Origin: Gemmatimonadota bacterium
GTDB lineage: Bacteria > Gemmatimonadota > Gemmatimonadetes > Longimicrobiales > Gaopeijiaceae
Direction of reading: 5' to 3'
NCBI GenBank assembly: GCA_022823225.1
Contig: JAJDXM010000048.1
Location: forward strand, 1-64,000
DNA: 64,000 nt
Part shown: in pieces, positions 24,990 to 36,960 of the stretch
Numbering within the stretch: the first letter of the stretch is position 1
How the letters are laid out: every line of letters begins with the position of its first letter
Translations under genes and position numbers: made by a program
Notes under the pieces: generated by a model
What the model saw: the letters and a program-made list of their open reading frames with translations, nothing else
What the model was told of the DNA's origin: nothing
Database searches by the model: none

Positions 24990-25994
24990 TCAAACGACTC
25001 CAGCACGCAGAAGGTCATGAAGGTGAACGATGCCCTCGAGGCCGGCGTCGCCGACCACGGGCAGCGCCATTACCCCGTGGCGCTCCATGCGCCGGACCGC
25101 GGTGACCCCGAGCTCGTCGGCCCGCGCGGTCCTGGGGGTGCGCGTCATGAAGGTGGACAGGCCCAGGCCGAGAAAGTCCTCCGTCTGCTCCATGAGCCGG
25201 GCCACGTCGCCGGCCGTCACGATGCCGACAAGCCTGTTGTCCGGATCGATGACCGGCACCGTTCCCCGCATGCGCGCAAGCGGGACGATGATCTCCCGCA
25301 CGGTGGCGTCCTCCGGCACGGCGGGGTAGTCCTCGGCGACCATCACGTCGCGTACGCGCAGCGTCAGGCGCCGCCCAAGGGAGCCGCCGGGGTGGAGGCG
25401 GGCGAAATCCACGGCGCGGAACCCGCGGCGGCGCAGCAGCGCGACCGCCAGCGCGTCGCCCATCGCGAGGGTCGCCGTCGTGGAGGACGTCGGGGCCAGG
25501 TCCATCGGGCAGGCCTCGACCGCGACGCCGCAATCGAGCACCGCGGCGGCCCGCCGGGCCAGCGAGGACCCGGTGTCGCCCACCAGCGCGATCACCGGCA
25601 TGTCCCGCGCCTCGGCGAAGGCGACCAGGCCGTCTAGTTCGTCCGTGGCGCCGCTCCTCGAGAGAACGATCACCGCGTTGCCGGGACTCGCGATCCCCAG
25701 GTCGCCGTGCAGTCCGTCGACAGGGTGCATGTAGACGGCCGGAGTTCCGGTGGAGGTCAGTGTGGCGGCAACCTTGCGGGCGATCAGCCCCGACTTCCCC
25801 AGCCCCGAGACAACGACCATCCCGTCGGTGGCGGAGATGAGCTCCACCGCGCGCACGAAGCCGTCTCCGAGACGCTCGCCAAGGGCGGCTACGGCCTCCG
25901 CTTCCATCCGGAAAACCCGGCGGGCCTCGGCCAGAACCTCCCCGCTGTCGGCGGCGGGAGGCGCGTCAGCCGCTGCGTTTGCGACAGTACTCAT
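24990..25994 (-). CDS. kdsD: Arabinose-5-phosphate isomerase
   Basis: Converts ribulose-5-phosphate to arabinose-5-phosphate, the first step to Kdo. The 334-residue protein has the SIS domain (GLGKSGLIARKVAATL, HPVDGLHGDLG, SRSGATDEL and the LAPTSSTTATLAMGDALA signature) followed by two CBS domains. Its 3' end lies directly before lptC and its 5' part overlaps kdsC by 29 bp. Confidence 0.94.
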   Translation of the reverse strand: MSTVANAAADAPPAADSGEVLAEARRVFRMEAEAVAALGERLGDGFVRAVELISATDGMVVVSGLGKSGLIARKVAATLTSTGTPAVYMHPVDGLHGDLGIASPGNAVIVLSRSGATDELDGLVAFAEARDMPVIALVGDTGSSLARRAAAVLDCGVAVEACPMDLAPTSSTTATLAMGDALAVALLRRRGFRAVDFARLHPGGSLGRRLTLRVRDVMVAEDYPAVPEDATVREIIVPLARMRGTVPVIDPDNRLVGIVTAGDVARLMEQTEDFLGLGLSTFMTRTPRTARADELGVTAVRRMERHGVMALPVVGDAGLEGIVHLHDLLRAGVV

Positions 25995-26517
25995 CGACCA
26001 GTCCAGTCCATTCCCCGCGGGCGCGCAGAAGCGCCTCGACAAACTCGCGCACGGCACCGTGCCCACCGCGGCGCGTACTCTGCCAGGCAGCGACGCGCAA
26101 CACCTCCGGCGCCGCGTCCGCCACCGTGGCCGGCAACCCCACCCGCCTGAGCACGGGCAGGTCGGCCAGGTCGTCTCCCAGCAGCGCGACCGCGGACCAA
26201 TCCAGTCCCCTGGCATCCAGCAGCTTCTGAAGGACGGGAATCTTCCGGGCCCCGGCGTCCTGAAAAACGTCGCGCACCCCCAGCTCGGCCGCACGGATGC
26301 GCGTGGACTCCGAAACCCTGCCGGAAAGGAGCGCAACCTGCAGGTTCGCCGCCTGCAGAAACTTGATCCCGAGTCCGTCCTGCACGTTGAATCGCTTCAG
26401 TTCCAAGGGCTTCCCGCCACCGGCTGCTCCCATGTATATCCCGCCGTCCGTCATGACGCCATCCACGTCGAATACGACCAATCGTATCTGCCGGGCGGTT
26501 GTCTCCGGAATGTCCAT
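25966..26517 (-). CDS. kdsC: Kdo-8-phosphate phosphatase
   Basis: 183-residue HAD phosphatase. Motif I VFDVDGVMTDG, the KRFNVQDGLGIK substrate segment, LLSGR and the late GDDLADLPVL Mg-binding motif match KdsC. It starts inside the kdsA stop (TGATG overlap) and overlaps kdsD. Confidence 0.94.
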   Translation of the reverse strand: MDIPETTARQIRLVVFDVDGVMTDGGIYMGAAGGGKPLELKRFNVQDGLGIKFLQAANLQVALLSGRVSESTRIRAAELGVRDVFQDAGARKIPVLQKLLDARGLDWSAVALLGDDLADLPVLRRVGLPATVADAAPEVLRVAAWQSTRRGGHGAVREFVEALLRARGEWTGLVDEYCRKRSG

Positions 26518-27338
26518 CAGACGCGCTCCGAGGCGGCAGGGCGCGCGCTCAGGGCCTCGCGAATCGCTGAGACCTCCCGCAGCAGGGAGGCCAGATCTCC
26601 CAGCGGCAGCATGTTCGAACCGTCCGAGGGGGCCGATGCCGGGTCCGGGTGCGCCTCCAGAAAGAGGCCGTCGCAACCGGCGGCCACCGCTCCCAGCACC
26701 AGCGCCCGGGTGTGCTCGGGCGAGCCCCCGGTCGATCCGTCGGGTGACGTGCCCGGCGTCTGCACGGAGTGGGTTCCGTCGAAGATCACGGGCACGCCGG
26801 CGACCTCCCTGATGCGTGCGAAGTTGCGCATGTCCACGACCAGGTCACCGTATCCGAAGGTCGTGCCCCTCTCTGTCACGGTGACCTTCGAAGCGCCCCC
26901 GGAGCGCACCTTCTCGACCGCTCCGGCCATCGCTCCCGGGCTCATCCACTGGCCCTTCTTCACATTCACCGCCCTGCCCGTCTTCCCCGCCGCCACCAGA
27001 AGCGAGGTCTGACGGCAGAGGAAGGCCGGGATCTGAAGCACATCGGCCACCTCGGCGACCGGGCCGGCCTGCGATGCTTCGTGGATGTCTGTCAGGACGG
27101 GGAGTCCGGTTGCCGCACGCACGGCGGCGAGCAGCTCGAGTCCCCGCTCCATCCCGGGACCCCGAGCCGAGCCCAGCCGGGACCGGTTGGCCTTGTCGAA
27201 GGAGGCCTTGAAGACGACGGGCAGCCCCGCGTGTCCGGCAGCGGACGCGACACCGCGGGCCACGGCCAGGTTGAGTCCCTCGTCCTCCAGGACGCACGGA
27301 CCCGCGAACAGCGTAAAGGTCTCGAGATCCGGCAACAT
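26517..27338 (-). CDS. kdsA: 3-deoxy-8-phosphooctulonate synthase
   Basis: Condenses phosphoenolpyruvate with arabinose-5-phosphate to Kdo-8-phosphate. The 273-residue barrel shows AGPCVLE, FKASFDKANRS, TDIHE, NVKKGQWMSPG, VTERGTTFGYGDLVVDMR and the FDGTHSVQTPG motif. The Asn in NVKKGQ region and the missing metal Cys pattern cannot by themselves decide between metal-free and metal-dependent classes. Adjacent genes kdsC, kdsD and kdsB complete the pathway. Confidence 0.95.
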   Translation of the reverse strand: MLPDLETFTLFAGPCVLEDEGLNLAVARGVASAAGHAGLPVVFKASFDKANRSRLGSARGPGMERGLELLAAVRAATGLPVLTDIHEASQAGPVAEVADVLQIPAFLCRQTSLLVAAGKTGRAVNVKKGQWMSPGAMAGAVEKVRSGGASKVTVTERGTTFGYGDLVVDMRNFARIREVAGVPVIFDGTHSVQTPGTSPDGSTGGSPEHTRALVLGAVAAGCDGLFLEAHPDPASAPSDGSNMLPLGDLASLLREVSAIREALSARPAASERV

Positions 27339-27407
27339 CAGCCTGCCCGGGAATCCGTGGAACGAACCATCGCTGCCTCCGGCCGGCGAACCGCCCGTGC
27401 CGGACTG

Positions 27408-29917
<2,510 letters not shown>

Positions 29918-30039
29918 GAGAGCACCCCGGGAAGGGTGCGGCAACGCGAAGGCACTGTGACTTTCACGGACCTGAAGCTACCTCTGAACAACATCGTTGG
30001 CAAGACGCGGGGAGGCCGTGATTCGCCCCTCAGCGCGGG

Positions 30040-30666
30040 TTACCGGCCCGGTTCGGCCCCGCTCACGGTGCTCGTGGGGCCTTGTCCACGGACGGCCAGG
30101 GCCAGAAAGTTCGCCAGGAGCCGCTTTCCCCCTTCGGTGAACCAGGATTCGGGGTGAAACTGGACGCCCCAGACGGGGTGCCTCCGATGGCGCATGGCCT
30201 GGATTTCACCGTGCTCTTCCTCGTCGGTGCTCCAGGCGATCGCAACCAGTTCCTCCGGCAGCCGGGGAGAGGTCACCAGCGAGTGGTAGCGGGTGACGCG
30301 CATGGGCGACGCGATTCCGGCAAAGATCGGATCACCGTCGTGAACGACCATCGAGGTCTTTCCGTGAACGGTGCGGGTGGCTCGGATCGTCTTCCCCCCG
30401 TAGGCTTCTCCGATGGCCTGGTGGCCAAGGCACACTCCCAGCGTGGGCACGGCGGGAGCGAGTTCGCGAATCGCATCCACGCTGATCCCGGCTTCGGCGG
30501 GAGTACACGGTCCCGGCGACACGACCAGCCGCGTGATCCCGGCGCCTAGAAGTTCGTCGGTGGTGACCTCGTCGTTGCGGTAGACGCGCGGTCGTTCTCC
30601 GAGTTCGCCCAGGATCTGCACAAGATTCCAGGTGAATGAATCGTAGTTGTCTATGACTGCAAGCAT
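30040..30666 (-). CDS. Glutamine amidotransferase of anthranilate/aminodeoxychorismate synthase
   Basis: 208-residue class I amidotransferase (TrpG/PabA type) that supplies ammonia to a chorismate-using partner. IDNYDSFTWNLVQ, VVSPGPCTPAEAG, GVCLGHQAIGEAYGG (nucleophile Cys), TRYHSL and VQFHPES (His/Glu) are present. The ATG at 30666 is the first residue of MLAVIDNYDSF. No TrpE/PabB gene is near, so TrpG and PabA cannot be told apart. Confidence 0.93.
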   Translation of the reverse strand: MLAVIDNYDSFTWNLVQILGELGERPRVYRNDEVTTDELLGAGITRLVVSPGPCTPAEAGISVDAIRELAPAVPTLGVCLGHQAIGEAYGGKTIRATRTVHGKTSMVVHDGDPIFAGIASPMRVTRYHSLVTSPRLPEELVAIAWSTDEEEHGEIQAMRHRRHPVWGVQFHPESWFTEGGKRLLANFLALAVRGQGPTSTVSGAEPGR

Positions 30667-30754
30667 CTGCGCCCAGGCGGCGGTCGCTTCGAGTGGCGGC
30701 CCGGGGCGCCGGTGTGCGCCCAGGACCCGTTCGCTGTAATATGGCCGGCAAACC

Positions 30755-31780
30755 ATGAGCATGTACAGGAAATGTCTCGTCTGCGACCACGAGTTCGTTG
30801 CGAACGAAGCGCTCGAGCACCTCGACCGGGGGCGCAAGGTCGCCTTCGACCCGGAAAAGGGCCGCCTGTGGCTGATCTGCCGCGCCTGCTCGCGCTGGTC
30901 GCTCGTGCCGATGGAGTCGCGCTGGGAGGCGCTGGAAGAGCTGGAGAAGCTCGTCCGGGACCAGGCTCGGGTGCTGTCGCGGACGGACAATGTCGCGCTC
31001 CTCCGCGCCGGACCTCTGGAGATCGTGCGGGTGGGCCGGGCCCAGCTGCGCGAGGAGGCGTGGTGGCGCTACGGGAGGGAGCTGCGCCAGCGCCGCGAAC
31101 GCTTCAGGAAGTTGTCGGCGGCCGGGACCATCGGTGCAGTGGCGGCGATCGCCGGTTCCTGGACGACGGGCGGTCTGGGCTTCGTGGGCGCGTGGCTCGT
31201 CTGGGACCGGGCTCCGGCGCTGGTGACCGGGGGAGCCCGCTGGCTCCGATTCGGAAACACGGCCTGGCGTGGCGAGGGAGAGTGCATTCGTTGCGGTCGC
31301 CCCATCGAACGCCTCCCCTACTCCGAACGCAGCAGCCTGATTCTCACTCCGGACGAGGGTTCGCCCGGAGTAATCGTGTCATGCCCGGACTGCGAACGGG
31401 CCCGGGAGAGCGGGTTGCTGCTGCAAGGACAGGAAGCCGCCCGGACGCTGCGCAGGGTCCTCGGGTTTCACCACTTCTCCGGTGCCTCCGGGGGGCGGGT
31501 CGACCAGGCCGTGCGGCTGATCGAGGCGTCGGGCGGGCCCGAGAGGCTGCCCAACCGCATTCTCAAGCGGGGGAAGCCGCTGGGCGCGGTAGGCAAGGTG
31601 GGCCGATTCGCGCTGGAGATCGCGGTTCACGAAGAGACCGAGCGCAGCCTGCTGGCAATGGAATTGGCCGAGTTGGAGGCGCATTGGCGCCGAGAGGAGG
31701 AACTGGCGCGGATCATGGACGGCGAACTGACCCCTCTGCCCCTGCTGGAGAGCTTTCGGCGCCGGCTGGCGGGAGGGTAG
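30755..31780 (+). CDS. Conserved-looking protein with four CxxC motifs around a hydrophobic core
   Basis: No family recognised. 341 residues with C7-x2-C10, C42-x2-C45, C177-x2-C180 and C210-x2-C213, which could bind one or two zinc ions each side of the central segment. Residues about 122-150 (AAGTIGAVAAIAGSW to GAWLVWD) are hydrophobic enough for one or two membrane helices. The rest is Arg/Glu-rich helix. It is divergent from the amidotransferase gene and convergent with nadE. A zinc-ribbon membrane-associated protein is the most that can be said. Confidence 0.75.
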   Translation: MSMYRKCLVCDHEFVANEALEHLDRGRKVAFDPEKGRLWLICRACSRWSLVPMESRWEALEELEKLVRDQARVLSRTDNVALLRAGPLEIVRVGRAQLREEAWWRYGRELRQRRERFRKLSAAGTIGAVAAIAGSWTTGGLGFVGAWLVWDRAPALVTGGARWLRFGNTAWRGEGECIRCGRPIERLPYSERSSLILTPDEGSPGVIVSCPDCERARESGLLLQGQEAARTLRRVLGFHHFSGASGGRVDQAVRLIEASGGPERLPNRILKRGKPLGAVGKVGRFALEIAVHEETERSLLAMELAELEAHWRREEELARIMDGELTPLPLLESFRRRLAGG

Positions 31781-31801
31781 CCGCGGGATGCAGGGCCCGG
31801 G

Positions 31802-33652
31802 TCAATAGTCGACCGGCCGCAGATACGACTCCCCGATCGCGGTGTCCGAAAGAAGTGCGACCGTGGGCAGGCGCCTCTTCCAATGCGTGGACGACAGGCG
31901 CTTCCACACGATCGCGACCTCGGTCCCGCAGAACCCCAGCCGCGCCAGCGACGCGGGATCGTGGCCCTTCAGCAGGTGGTGGAGGATCGGGTCCGCGCGG
32001 TGGTAGGAGATTCCCAGCTCATCCTCATCGTGGACGCCGCGGATCAGGTCCGCGCTGGCGGGTTTGTCGACAATCTCGGCGGGGACCCCGAGGTGGCGAG
32101 CCAGCGTCCATACCTGGGTCTTGAAGAGATCCCCCAGCGGGTTGATCGGGGGGGAGTCGTCGCCATGCCAGGTGTAGTAGCCGAGCAGGCGCTCGCTCTT
32201 GTTTCCCGTCCCCAGCGGGAGGGCGTCCAGCTTCGCCGACTGGTCGAAGAGTATGGCCGACCGCATCCGGGCGGCGAGGTTGCCCCGCCGGGTCGGCGTC
32301 ACATCGGGTTCGTGCTCCGAGACGTACGCATCCACCGCCGCGGTGATCGACACCGTGTGCTCCCGGGCGCCCGCCGCGGCGATCGCAATCTTCGCGTGAG
32401 CCAGGCTGTCCGCGCTCGATGTCGCATAGGGCAGCCGGAAGCCATGGACATTCGCGGGTCCGAGCGCCTTGCACGCCAGCAGGAGCGACACAGCGGAATC
32501 CACCCCGCCCGAAACCCCGATAACGACGCGCTCAAAGCCCCGCCGGCGCGTCACCTCGTCCCGGATGAACTCGACCAGCGCCAACTCCACGAGCTTCGGA
32601 TCGATGTCGATCGTCTCCCGGTCGGCGGCGTCGGGCCGCGTCGGCTGCGGCGCCGCGGGCGACGTGGGACGCGGGCGCGCAGGCCCCGTTTCGGCTTTGC
32701 GCGAAGGGGCCGCGAGTCGGGCGTCCGAAGTCCTGCGGCCATCGGGATCCCTGTCGCTGCCCTGGCCGGCGGGAGACCACGGTGGCCCGTCACCCGACCA
32801 CGCCCGGTCCAGCGAAGCGCGCAGGCGCGGAAGCGCCGTGCTCAGATCGGCGAGGAAGGGCGACTCCTGCCGGGCCCTGAGGATCTCCCCGATGTCCACC
32901 GTCACGATCGTCCGTCCATCCGCGAAGAGCGGTCCCCTCGCCAGCAGGGCACCATCGGGTCCCCAGGCGGTGGAACCGCCGGCAAACAGTTTCCCGCCCT
33001 CGGACCCGGACAGATGCGCAAGGAGGAGGAAGATGCCGTGCTCCGTGGCGGTCCGTGCGGCGATCCGGTCCCATTCGGCCAGGTTGGCTGGAAGCGGCGA
33101 AGACCGGCTGTAGCCGCGCGCTGGCGACGCGCATCCGCTCAGGATGAGCTCCGCCCCGTCGAGCGCGAGGATCGACGGAGTGAGCGAGTGCCAGAGATCC
33201 TCGCAGATCAGCATGCCCATCCGGCCGAAGCGGGTGTCGAAGGCACGCACCTCGCGCCCCGGCTCCACGAAGCGCCTCTCCTCGAACAGGCCGTATGTCG
33301 GAAGGAAGACCTTGCGATGCACATGAACGATCTCGTAGCGGTCACCGGCCGGGGCAAGGTATGCGCTGCTGTTGTAGATCCCCCGGCGTCCCTTCTCATA
33401 GAACCCGAGCACCAGGTCGCAGCCGCGCCCATCCGGGGGCCGCCCCAGCGACTTGACCAGGTCGCCCCCGGTGAGCGCGACCTCCCGCGCCGCGCCTTCG
33501 ACGAAGTACCCGCTGAGAACGGTCTCCGGGAACACCGCGAGGTCCGCGTCCGGGGGGAGCGCTTCCCGCACCAGAGCGACGTTGGCGCTCACGTCGCCTT
33601 TCTTCGGCTTTACCTGACAGAGGGCGACCTGGAGGGTCGGACCGGTACCCAT
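31802..33652 (-). CDS. nadE: Glutamine-dependent NAD+ synthetase
   Basis: 616 residues in two enzymes joined. The N-terminal nitrilase-type glutaminase has the Glu43-Lys114-Cys150 triad (FPETVLSGYF, VHVHRKVFLP, LICEDLWHS). The C-terminal ATP pyrophosphatase has VIGVSGGVDSAVSLLL and GTGNKSE. Between them lies an unusual Pro/Arg/Ser-rich linker of about 65 residues (roughly 300-365). The ATG at 33652 has GGAGAG about 7 nt upstream. It is divergent from the S41 protease gene. Confidence 0.94.
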   Translation of the reverse strand: MGTGPTLQVALCQVKPKKGDVSANVALVREALPPDADLAVFPETVLSGYFVEGAAREVALTGGDLVKSLGRPPDGRGCDLVLGFYEKGRRGIYNSSAYLAPAGDRYEIVHVHRKVFLPTYGLFEERRFVEPGREVRAFDTRFGRMGMLICEDLWHSLTPSILALDGAELILSGCASPARGYSRSSPLPANLAEWDRIAARTATEHGIFLLLAHLSGSEGGKLFAGGSTAWGPDGALLARGPLFADGRTIVTVDIGEILRARQESPFLADLSTALPRLRASLDRAWSGDGPPWSPAGQGSDRDPDGRRTSDARLAAPSRKAETGPARPRPTSPAAPQPTRPDAADRETIDIDPKLVELALVEFIRDEVTRRRGFERVVIGVSGGVDSAVSLLLACKALGPANVHGFRLPYATSSADSLAHAKIAIAAAGAREHTVSITAAVDAYVSEHEPDVTPTRRGNLAARMRSAILFDQSAKLDALPLGTGNKSERLLGYYTWHGDDSPPINPLGDLFKTQVWTLARHLGVPAEIVDKPASADLIRGVHDEDELGISYHRADPILHHLLKGHDPASLARLGFCGTEVAIVWKRLSSTHWKRRLPTVALLSDTAIGESYLRPVDY

Positions 33653-33753
33653 GCAGCTCTCTCCATCGTTGGAACAACGGGCAGGGGTGGCCCCGAGGGT
33701 GGACTTCGTTCCATTATCTTGAAGGTACCGCAAATCCGAAAGAGCAGATTCAC

Positions 33754-35343
33754 ATGCCCAGAATACTCCGAACCGGTTCGTTCATCGCACTCCTGATCAC
33801 CACGGCGCTACCGCTCGCAGCCCAGACACGCGCCGGATCCCGGGCGGTCGACACCGACAGCGACGGGGCGCAGGTCTTTCTGCATGCGCTCAGCCGAATC
33901 TCCCTCCATCACGCGTCGGCATTGGAAGATTCCGCGTTGTGGGAAAAGGCCATCGACGGCCTGATCGAGCAGCTGGACGACCCCTACGCGACGGTCTTTA
34001 CCCCGGACGAATTCGGCCAGTTCACCGAGACGAACACGGGCAACTATGCCGGGATCGGGGTCCAGATCAGCCGCCTCGGCTCCAGGGTGACCGTCACGGC
34101 CGTGTTCCGCGATACGCCTGCCGACGGCGTGGGCATGCTCGTAGGTGACCGAATCGTGTGGGTCGAGGGTCACGACGCGCGCGAATGGTCGATCGACCAG
34201 GCGCGCGACTCGATTCGTGGCGAGCCGGGGTCGGTTGTCAACATCAGGGTGGCGAGGGACGGCTTTGCCGAACCGATCCCCCTGTCGATCGTCCGGGACA
34301 ACGTCCATGTGTCGGCCGTGGCCTCGGCCTGGGCCGAACAGGGGATCATCGCACATTTCCGGATCGACCGGATCGCCCGCGGCGTCGCCGACGAGTTGAA
34401 CGAGGCGCTGCTCGAGTATGCCGGCGCCCGTGCCGTGATCATCGACCTGCGCGGGAATCCCGGCGGCTACCTGGATGAGTCCCTGCGCGTCGTGGACCTC
34501 CTCCTCGCTCCGGGGCAGGCGCTGTTGAGCGCCGACACCAGAGGGCCGGGTGGCGAAGTCGACGAACAGACCTGGCGGGCCCGCAGCCCGGAGCGCCTCT
34601 CGGAAACGCCCATCATTGTTCTGGTGGACGGCTTCACGGCCTCGGCCGCCGAGATCATCTCCGGAGCGCTTCAGGACCATGACCGGGCAGTGGTGATCGG
34701 AGATCGCACCTTCGGAAAGGGGGTGGTCCAGACCGTCTACCCGCTTCCGGCCGGCCGCCAGCTGAGAATCACGACCGGGTCGTGGTACACGCCGCTGGGA
34801 CGCTCGCTTCACCGCGCGCGCAACCGTGACGGGACGCCCAGGCCCGAAGATGCGGAAACCGGATGGGTCGAGACCGCGGCCGGCCGGCGGCTGCAGACGG
34901 GTGGTGGCGTGTTTCCGGATGTGGCGGTGTCCCAGGAGCCTCCCAGGCCCGAGGAACTCGCCCTCATGAACCACGCGGCCGAGGCCGGGGTCCCGATCGG
35001 CGTGATGGTTCAGGAGTACTCCCTCGAGCTCGCCAAGGAGGCGCTCCGTTCGGGCAGCATCGCACGCCTTCCGCCGTCGGCCTTCGACGCCCTGGCGCAA
35101 GACCTCGTCGAGGCGGGCATGGACGCGGAGATCGTCGGCGATCCGGTCGCGAGGGCATACCTGGACCAGTGGGCCCAGCTCCGCTACCTGTACCGGGCCG
35201 ATGCGCGCGCGCTGGGGATTGAAGTGGCCGCCGAAGAGGATCCGGTGCTCGCGGAGGCCCTGCGACTTGCACGCGCCGCGCGCACTCCGGGCGAGTTGTT
35301 CGCACTGGTGGACCAGGCGGGGCCGAGGAGGTCGGGTTCGTAG
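33754..35343 (+). CDS. S41 family C-terminal processing peptidase (CtpA-like)
   Basis: 529 residues with a signal peptide (cleavage likely after LPLAAQ, about residue 24), a PDZ domain near 97-170 (GIGVQISRLG to VARDGF) and the protease domain with VIIDLRGNPGGYLDES, the catalytic Ser297 in DGFTASAAEI and Lys322 in GDRTFGKGVVQT. The last 150 residues extend beyond the usual core and are helical and acidic. It acts in the periplasm on protein C-termini. Confidence 0.93.
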   Translation: MPRILRTGSFIALLITTALPLAAQTRAGSRAVDTDSDGAQVFLHALSRISLHHASALEDSALWEKAIDGLIEQLDDPYATVFTPDEFGQFTETNTGNYAGIGVQISRLGSRVTVTAVFRDTPADGVGMLVGDRIVWVEGHDAREWSIDQARDSIRGEPGSVVNIRVARDGFAEPIPLSIVRDNVHVSAVASAWAEQGIIAHFRIDRIARGVADELNEALLEYAGARAVIIDLRGNPGGYLDESLRVVDLLLAPGQALLSADTRGPGGEVDEQTWRARSPERLSETPIIVLVDGFTASAAEIISGALQDHDRAVVIGDRTFGKGVVQTVYPLPAGRQLRITTGSWYTPLGRSLHRARNRDGTPRPEDAETGWVETAAGRRLQTGGGVFPDVAVSQEPPRPEELALMNHAAEAGVPIGVMVQEYSLELAKEALRSGSIARLPPSAFDALAQDLVEAGMDAEIVGDPVARAYLDQWAQLRYLYRADARALGIEVAAEEDPVLAEALRLARAARTPGELFALVDQAGPRRSGS

Positions 35344-35375
35344 TTCGGCGCCCGAGCGCCCGAATTCAGCGGAAC

Positions 35376-36296
35376 CTACCGCGCGGGATCCGGCCCCCCG
35401 CTTCGCGGATGGAAGCGTCGGTGGGTCTCGCGCAGGTACTCCCGGTCGAGGTGCGTGTAGATCTGGGTGGTGGAGATGTCCGCGTGGCCGAGCATCTCCT
35501 GCACGGCGACGAGATCCGCGCCGCCCTCCAGCATGTGCGTGGCACAGGAATGCCTGAGCGTGTGCGGTGAAACCCGCCGCATGATCCCCGCGCGCTCCGC
35601 GCCGCGCGCGACGATCGTCCAGACCGACATCCTGCCCAGCCGCGTGCCACGCTGGTTGAGGAAGAGTGCTCCACCGCCCCGTCCGCGGTCCAGCTCCGGG
35701 CGCACTCCCGCGAGATACCGCGCGACGACCCGCAGCGCTGCGGCGCCGACGGGCACGATCCGTTCCTTGCCTCCCTTCCCGAAGACCATGCAGCACTCAT
35801 GCTCCGGGTCCAGATCGGCCAGCGACAGCGCGGTCAGCTCGCTCACCCGCATGCCGGTGGCGTACAGGAGTTCGAGGATGGCGCGGTCTCGCCAATAGAC
35901 CCTGGAGTCGGGGTCCACCGCCTCGACGACCCGCGCGGCCTCGTCCCGACTCAGGAATTCCGGCAGCTTCCTGGTTGCGGCGGGACGGTCCATGCGGTCG
36001 GCGGGATTCTCCCTCACGATCCCTTCGCCCGCGAGAAACTCGAAGAAGGCCCGCAGCGCGGACTGGGTCCGGCGGATCGAGACCGGTGCCCTTCCCCGAT
36101 TGCGCAGATGCACAACGTAGTCCCGCAGGACGAGGTGGTCGATTTCGTCCGGAGAATCAACGTCGCCACGCTCGTCCAGGTACCCGAGGAACCGTCTCAG
36201 GTCGCTCCGGTACGCGTCGCAGGTACGGGGGCGCAGACCCCTTTCGAGCGCGAGATAGTCCAGGAAGGGCTCGACATGGTACCGCCGCTCCAGCAT
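35376..36296 (-). CDS. xerD: Tyrosine recombinase XerD
   Basis: Resolves chromosome dimers at dif with XerC. The 306-residue protein has the SAM-like N-terminal domain (FLDYLALERGLRPRTCDAY) and the catalytic domain with Arg150 (ATGMRVSEL), Lys177, His245 and Arg248 (HTLRHSCATH), His271 and Tyr280 (GHADISTTQIYTH). Length and the NPAD and LPEFLSRDEA segments fit XerD rather than a phage integrase. ATG 36296 places the start as in known XerD; ATG 36320 is an alternative. It matters here because a dif-like site with phage genes lies at 2.47 kb. Confidence 0.92.
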   Translation of the reverse strand: MLERRYHVEPFLDYLALERGLRPRTCDAYRSDLRRFLGYLDERGDVDSPDEIDHLVLRDYVVHLRNRGRAPVSIRRTQSALRAFFEFLAGEGIVRENPADRMDRPAATRKLPEFLSRDEAARVVEAVDPDSRVYWRDRAILELLYATGMRVSELTALSLADLDPEHECCMVFGKGGKERIVPVGAAALRVVARYLAGVRPELDRGRGGGALFLNQRGTRLGRMSVWTIVARGAERAGIMRRVSPHTLRHSCATHMLEGGADLVAVQEMLGHADISTTQIYTHLDREYLRETHRRFHPRSGGPDPAR

Positions 36297-36328
36297 GCCG
36301 CCCTTCGCCTCCCGGGTCATCCGCGCCG

Positions 36329-36940
36329 CTACCCGGCTCCGGGTCGGCGGCCTCGCCACCACAGCCAGGCCACAAGCAGGGCGAGCACGACCGACACCGC
36401 CAGCAGCATGCGTTGTGTTCGTGCCATCGCCGCGACCACCGCATCCAGATTGTCCCCCGCGATGAAACCCAGCCACACGAGGACGCCGTACCAGATCGCG
36501 GAAGCGGCCAGCAGCGGGGGGACGACCCTGGCCGGCCCAAGTCCCGCCGCGCCGGCGAACACCGGGACGAGGGCCCGGAAGCCCGGAAGGAATCGTCCGG
36601 CGAAGATCGCCGCCACGCCCCAGCGCTTGTAGAAGGCTTCCAGCCGGCCCCATTGATGATCCGGGATCAGCCGCCGGCCGCGTCCCGTGCGGAAGAAGTC
36701 ACGCCCGTAGCGTCTGCCCAGAACGTATACCCCAAAAGCGCCTGCCACGTTGAATGACCAGACGACGGCGAAAGCCGCTCCGGCGTTCAGCGTTCCCAGA
36801 CCGGCGATGAATCCGCCGACCAGGATGAAGGTGTCGGCCGGGATGGCGGGAACGATGTTCTCGACCGTCGCCCCGAACGCAAGGACGACATACACTGCGA
36901 GAGGCGGCAGCTCCGTCAGCAGCTCAAGCGCATCGTCCAC
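36329..36940 (-). CDS. DedA/VTT-family membrane protein
   Basis: 203 residues with the DedA pattern: VLAFGATVENIVPAIPADTFILVGGF with its conserved Glu and Pro, then the F.GRFLPGFRALVPVFAGAAGL signature (split by FYKRWGVAAIFA) and three C-terminal helices. DedA proteins move phospholipid head groups or undecaprenyl phosphate across the inner membrane. It lies 32 bp upstream of xerD in the same direction. Confidence 0.9.
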   Translation of the reverse strand: MDDALELLTELPPLAVYVVLAFGATVENIVPAIPADTFILVGGFIAGLGTLNAGAAFAVVWSFNVAGAFGVYVLGRRYGRDFFRTGRGRRLIPDHQWGRLEAFYKRWGVAAIFAGRFLPGFRALVPVFAGAAGLGPARVVPPLLAASAIWYGVLVWLGFIAGDNLDAVVAAMARTQRMLLAVSVVLALLVAWLWWRGRRPGAG

Positions 36941-36960
36941 GGGTCGGCCTCCGCAGGCAC

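Noticed and set aside
22459-24993. 844-residue extension of the LptA-like ORF through lptC
   Set aside because: The extra N-terminal part is a wrong frame of lptC, which itself shows a signal segment and OstA-type strands in its own frame.
31883-33796. Plus-strand ORF of 637 residues
   Set aside because: Opposite nadE, which has intact catalytic residues on the other strand; composition is typical of a shadow.
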